From UBA3006 sp031401235 (GTDB lineage: Bacteria > Actinomycetota > Acidimicrobiia > Acidimicrobiales > Ilumatobacteraceae), in NCBI GenBank assembly GCA_031401235.1, contig JANNRJ010000003.1, positions 106,048-170,047 of the forward strand: a stretch of DNA of 64,000 nucleotides, read 5' to 3'. The position numbers and the translations under genes are program-made. Below, piece by piece: positions 61,382-64,000 of the stretch. Each line of letters begins with the position of its first letter. The first letter of the stretch is position 1. The notes below the pieces were generated by a model, which saw only the letters and a list, made by a program, of their open reading frames with translations, searched no databases and was not told the origin of the DNA.

Positions 61382-61999
61382 CTACAGGGCGTTGATTTGT
61401 TGCATGGCGTGATCTAGTCCACGACTGCATATAAGTTGCACCGCATCGGCAGCCACATGGACTGCAATATCGAGCAACTTACGCTCATCCATTGGGACTC
61501 GGGAAAGCACGTGGTTCGCACCCGAGTCTTTCGATGATGGTTTTCCAACGCCGATTCGTACTCGAACAAATTCTTGGGTTTTCAAGTATTTGGCAATCGA
61601 GCGCAAACCATTATGACCGGCAAGTCCGCCCCCAACTTTGATCCGAACCACACCAGGTTCAAGGTCTAACTCGTCATGGACGATAATGATCTTGTGCGGG
61701 TCTGTGATCCCGTATCGACGAGCAACTGCTCCGACCGCATCGCCAGAATCATTCATGAACGTCGTTGGAGTTGCAAGTATCAATCGACGGTCATCGCTTT
61801 GTACTTCGCTAACGAGTGCTCGGTCCCGACTTGATTTCAATTTCACGTTGTAACGCTGGGTCAGCAATTCAAGTACTTCAAAACCGACATTGTGTCGACT
61901 GCCTTGATATTCGTGACCAGGATTGCCAACACCGATAATCAACGCATCAATTGGTGTTCCTTGCCGCTCGCGTCGCGAAGCGCGACCGAACAACGACAT
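61382..61999 (-). CDS. pth: Peptidyl-tRNA hydrolase
   Basis: Releases peptides from peptidyl-tRNA after aborted translation. 205 residues. N26 (GNPG), catalytic H36 (SRHNVGF), N82 (FMNDSG) and D108 (VHDELDLEPG) are in place. Lies five bases after rplY and 14 before mfd, an arrangement usual in actinobacteria. Confidence 0.96.
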   Translation of the reverse strand: MSLFGRASRRERQGTPIDALIIGVGNPGHEYQGSRHNVGFEVLELLTQRYNVKLKSSRDRALVSEVQSDDRRLILATPTTFMNDSGDAVGAVARRYGITDPHKIIIVHDELDLEPGVVRIKVGGGLAGHNGLRSIAKYLKTQEFVRVRIGVGKPSSKDSGANHVLSRVPMDERKLLDIAVHVAADAVQLICSRGLDHAMQQINAL

Positions 62000-62004
62000 G
62001 AAAA

Positions 62005-62670
62005 TTAGGAAGCTGCGGGCTTGCCGTCGCCTGTGGCAGGTGCGCCAACTACTGGCGCGGCGGTGCCGGCGAGTACTTCACCTTCGACAGGAGCGACAAC
62101 CGCTACTTCAACTTCGATCTTGGTGACAAGGACGGTAACAATGACAAGGTCGGGGTCGGCGACCGCAGTGACGCCCTTTGGAAGTTCGATGTCGCCGAGG
62201 CGAATGACATCGTCCATTCCCATGTTGGTGACATCGATGAGAATTTCGTTTGGAATATTATTTGCAGCAGCACGAACTTCGATTCGGTCAACGGTCGGAT
62301 CAACGAGACCACCTTCAGCCAACACGGCTTTGGCGATACCAGTGAGGTGAACGGGGACCGCCATCACAATTTCTTCGCTGAGGTCGATTTGCATGAAATC
62401 AATGTGACGAACTCCGCGCTTTACCGGGTCGCGCTGCATCTCCTTGACAACTGCTGGGTACGTCTTGTTTCCCACATGTAGTTCCAAAATGGTGTTGGTT
62501 CCGGCCGGACCAGAGAGTGCAATACGCAACTCGCGACGCTCGACGGTAATCGACACTGGCTTCATTCCGTGCCCGTAGATGACTGCCGGAATATGATCCT
62601 GGGTCAGCAAACGGCGTGACTCGGCGCTTCCAGTATTACGACCGACGTGAGTATTCAAAATAGTGGGCAT
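62005..62670 (-). CDS. rplY: 50S ribosomal protein L25/CTC family
   Basis: 221 residues from the ATG at 62670 with GGAG nine bases upstream. N-terminal L25 domain (AESRRLL, IPAVIYGHG, HVDF-like RHIDFMQI) plus the C-terminal TL5/CTC beta domain and an Ala/Gly/Pro/Glu tail (PVEGEVLAGTAAPVVG). Binds 5S rRNA. Confidence 0.93.
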   Translation of the reverse strand: MPTILNTHVGRNTGSAESRRLLTQDHIPAVIYGHGMKPVSITVERRELRIALSGPAGTNTILELHVGNKTYPAVVKEMQRDPVKRGVRHIDFMQIDLSEEIVMAVPVHLTGIAKAVLAEGGLVDPTVDRIEVRAAANNIPNEILIDVTNMGMDDVIRLGDIELPKGVTAVADPDLVIVTVLVTKIEVEVAVVAPVEGEVLAGTAAPVVGAPATGDGKPAAS

Positions 62671-62738
62671 AGCGATAGCTCCGACAGTCGACAATTAATA
62701 AACGGCTCTGAAGTGTATAGGCAAGCGGGATCAATTAA

Positions 62739-63743
62739 TCAAGCCTGATTCTCGCCACCAAATAGTTCGCTGACACTTGTGTCGTTGAACACTGCTGTAA
62801 GGGCATCGGCGAGGATTTTGGCCACCGATAGCACCTCAATCTTGGCGATGCGTTTTTCGGCTGGTAGTGGCACCGTATCGGTGAGAATTACACGAGTGAT
62901 CGGCGCCTTTTCCAGTCGCGCGATGGCCGGACCAGACAAGACCCCGTGGGTAGCCATCGCCCATACTTCCTTGGCGCCGCGTTCAATGAGCAATTCAGCA
63001 GCGCTAACAATTGTTCCGCCTGTGTCAATCATGTCGTCTACAAGCACACAAAGTCGGCCATCGACGTCGCCGATGACTTCCTTGGCGACAGCAACATTGG
63101 CGGTGTTTTTCGGTCGGCGCTTGTGGACAAAGGCAACATCGGCATCCATGTCGACGAGGTGTTGTGCAAAACGCTCAGCAACCTTGACCCGACCAGCATC
63201 TGGCGAAACGATCACAACACCTTTGCGCACATTTTTTCGCAAATATTCCTCAAGCACTGGCATCGCCGTGAGGTGATCGACTGGTCCTTCAAAAAATCCC
63301 TGAATTTGGCCGCTGTGTAAGTCAATGGACACCATGCGCTTGGAACCAGCGGCTTTAAACAAGTCGGCAATGAGTCGGGCGGTAATTGGCTCACGACCTT
63401 CAGCCTTACGATCCTGACGGGCGTATCCGTAAAAAGGGCATACGGCGGTAACACGCTTAGCTGACGCTCGATAAGCGGTATCAATCATGATCAACTGTTC
63501 CATGATCGAGTCATTGACACTGCGACCATCTACTCCACAATGTGTTTGCATAATAAATACATCGCCACCGCGGATGCTTTCACCAAATTGTGGGCGTAAT
63601 TCTCCGTTGGCGAACTCGATGATATTTGCCTCACCAAGTTGCACCTCGAGGTACTCAGCCACTTTTTCTGCGAGTGCCGGATGGGTGCGACCCGTATAGA
63701 GAGCCATCCGTTTCGTGGTGACTTTGTCGATTGTCTTGTTCAT
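62739..63743 (-). CDS. prs: Ribose-phosphate pyrophosphokinase
   Basis: Makes PRPP for nucleotide, histidine and tryptophan synthesis. 334 residues from the ATG at 63743; a longer frame would be read through the tRNA-Gln gene. FANGELRPQFGESIRGGDVF, PFYGYARQDRK and the PRPP loop VLVDDMIDTGGT are present. Confidence 0.96.
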   Translation of the reverse strand: MNKTIDKVTTKRMALYTGRTHPALAEKVAEYLEVQLGEANIIEFANGELRPQFGESIRGGDVFIMQTHCGVDGRSVNDSIMEQLIMIDTAYRASAKRVTAVCPFYGYARQDRKAEGREPITARLIADLFKAAGSKRMVSIDLHSGQIQGFFEGPVDHLTAMPVLEEYLRKNVRKGVVIVSPDAGRVKVAERFAQHLVDMDADVAFVHKRRPKNTANVAVAKEVIGDVDGRLCVLVDDMIDTGGTIVSAAELLIERGAKEVWAMATHGVLSGPAIARLEKAPITRVILTDTVPLPAEKRIAKIEVLSVAKILADALTAVFNDTSVSELFGGENQA

Positions 63744-63799
63744 CGTTGCCCGTCGTTCGTGATTTGCCTTCACCAGTGTAGAACGAACCAGCGATCGAG

Positions 63800-63870
63800 T
63801 TCCGGGGAGAGGACTCGAACCCCTATATACGGGACCAAAACCCGTTGTCCTGCCATTGAACGACCCCGGA
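63800..63870 (-). tRNA. tRNA-Gln (anticodon TTG)
   Basis: A 71-base cloverleaf on the minus strand. Acceptor TCCGGGG/CCCCGGA with discriminator A, D arm GTTC-GGAC, anticodon stem ACGGG/CCCGT around TTTTGGT (anticodon TTG), T arm AGGGG-TTCGAGT-CCTCT. No CCA is encoded. It sits 56 bases before the prs start. Confidence 0.93.
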
Positions 63871-63938
63871 GTAACGGATATACAGTAGCCAACCAAATTG
63901 CCGATATGGGTCGTGATGCCGATAGAGTTTTCGGCGCT

Positions 63939-64000
63939 ATGGGTTCACTTGTCAAACGTCGTCGCAAGCGCATGCGCAAAAAGAAGCACAAGAAGATGCT
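63939..64000 (+). CDS. Small ribosomal protein bS22 / AURKAIP1-COX24-domain protein (partial)
   Basis: The 20 codons before the window edge begin MGSLVKRRRKRMRKKKHKKML. This matches the actinobacterial MGSVIKKRRKRMxKKKHRKLL peptide of about 33 residues, known as bS22 in mycobacterial ribosomes. The ATG at 63939 fits the family; an in-frame ATG at 63906 would add 11 residues. TAGAGT lies ten bases upstream. The end lies outside the window. Confidence 0.85.
   Translation, partial: MGSLVKRRRKRMRKKKHKKM

Noticed and set aside
63744..63896. N-terminal extension of prs by 51 codons
   Set aside because: The added codons are the translation of tRNA-Gln and its flank; the ATG at 63743 gives the normal protein length.

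Overview
The window looks like a compact chromosomal segment of a free-living, aerobic, probably aquatic actinobacterium, most likely an Acidimicrobiia/Ilumatobacter-type lineage. This rests on gene order and protein types, not on a search. The pointers are: wecA next to glyA and the F1Fo-ATP synthase operon with two b-type subunits; the actinobacterial block prs-rplY-pth-mfd-ppi-mazG-eno-ftsB; a Glp/GlpR-like pair beside galU; a form II carbon monoxide dehydrogenase-type operon; and the start of the small ribosomal protein bS22. Base composition is intermediate by eye. Genes are tightly packed, no gap without a gene exceeds 300 bases, and only one convincing intrinsic terminator was seen. No insertion sequence, prophage, CRISPR array or integrated element was seen.

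Layout. 1-9.4 kb: end of glyA, wecA, atpZ, atpI and the complete ATP synthase operon (atpB-E-F-F'-H-A-G-D-C). 9.4-21 kb: a short-chain dehydrogenase, a TauE-type exporter, hisN, dxs, a secreted collagen-like protein, a PAP2 membrane enzyme, tldD/tldE, a VapBC pair, uppP, a CpaB-like SAF protein and a cysteine-free FmdB-like protein. 21-26.7 kb: galU, a serine hydrolase, moeA/glp, moaA, moaC, a glpR/sepX-like membrane gene and tRNA-Ala. 26.7-33.7 kb: acyl-CoA synthetase, MFS transporter, PfkB kinase, queF, enoyl-CoA hydratase and small unknowns. 33-48 kb: a molybdenum hydroxylase region holding mocA, coxG, two xdhC-type genes, coxE, coxD and coxS-L-M. It is interrupted by a fused DUF501-Ppx gene, a NlpC/P60 peptidase, an Mrr-type nuclease with an unknown helical partner, an unusual SDR and a second PAP2 protein. 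47.9-53.7 kb: a DrrAB-type ABC exporter, an AbrB-PIN toxin-antitoxin pair and an orphan second coxL. 53.7-64 kb: ftsB, eno, mazG, ppi, mfd, pth, rplY, prs, tRNA-Gln and bS22.

How the genes fit together. moaA, moaC and moeA supply molybdopterin. mocA would convert it to the cytosine dinucleotide form used by xanthine oxidase-family enzymes. The XdhC, CoxD, CoxE and CoxG proteins are the usual maturation and membrane-recruitment factors for the CoxSLM enzyme and possibly for the orphan CoxL. Both large subunits carry AYRGAGR in place of the form I AYRCSFR, so oxidation of CO itself is unproven.

A regulatory theme recurs. At least eight genes have a TANNNT hexamer exactly six bases before the start codon with no Shine-Dalgarno sequence. 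That is the signature of leaderless transcription. Three convergent gene pairs share a four-base stop overlap.
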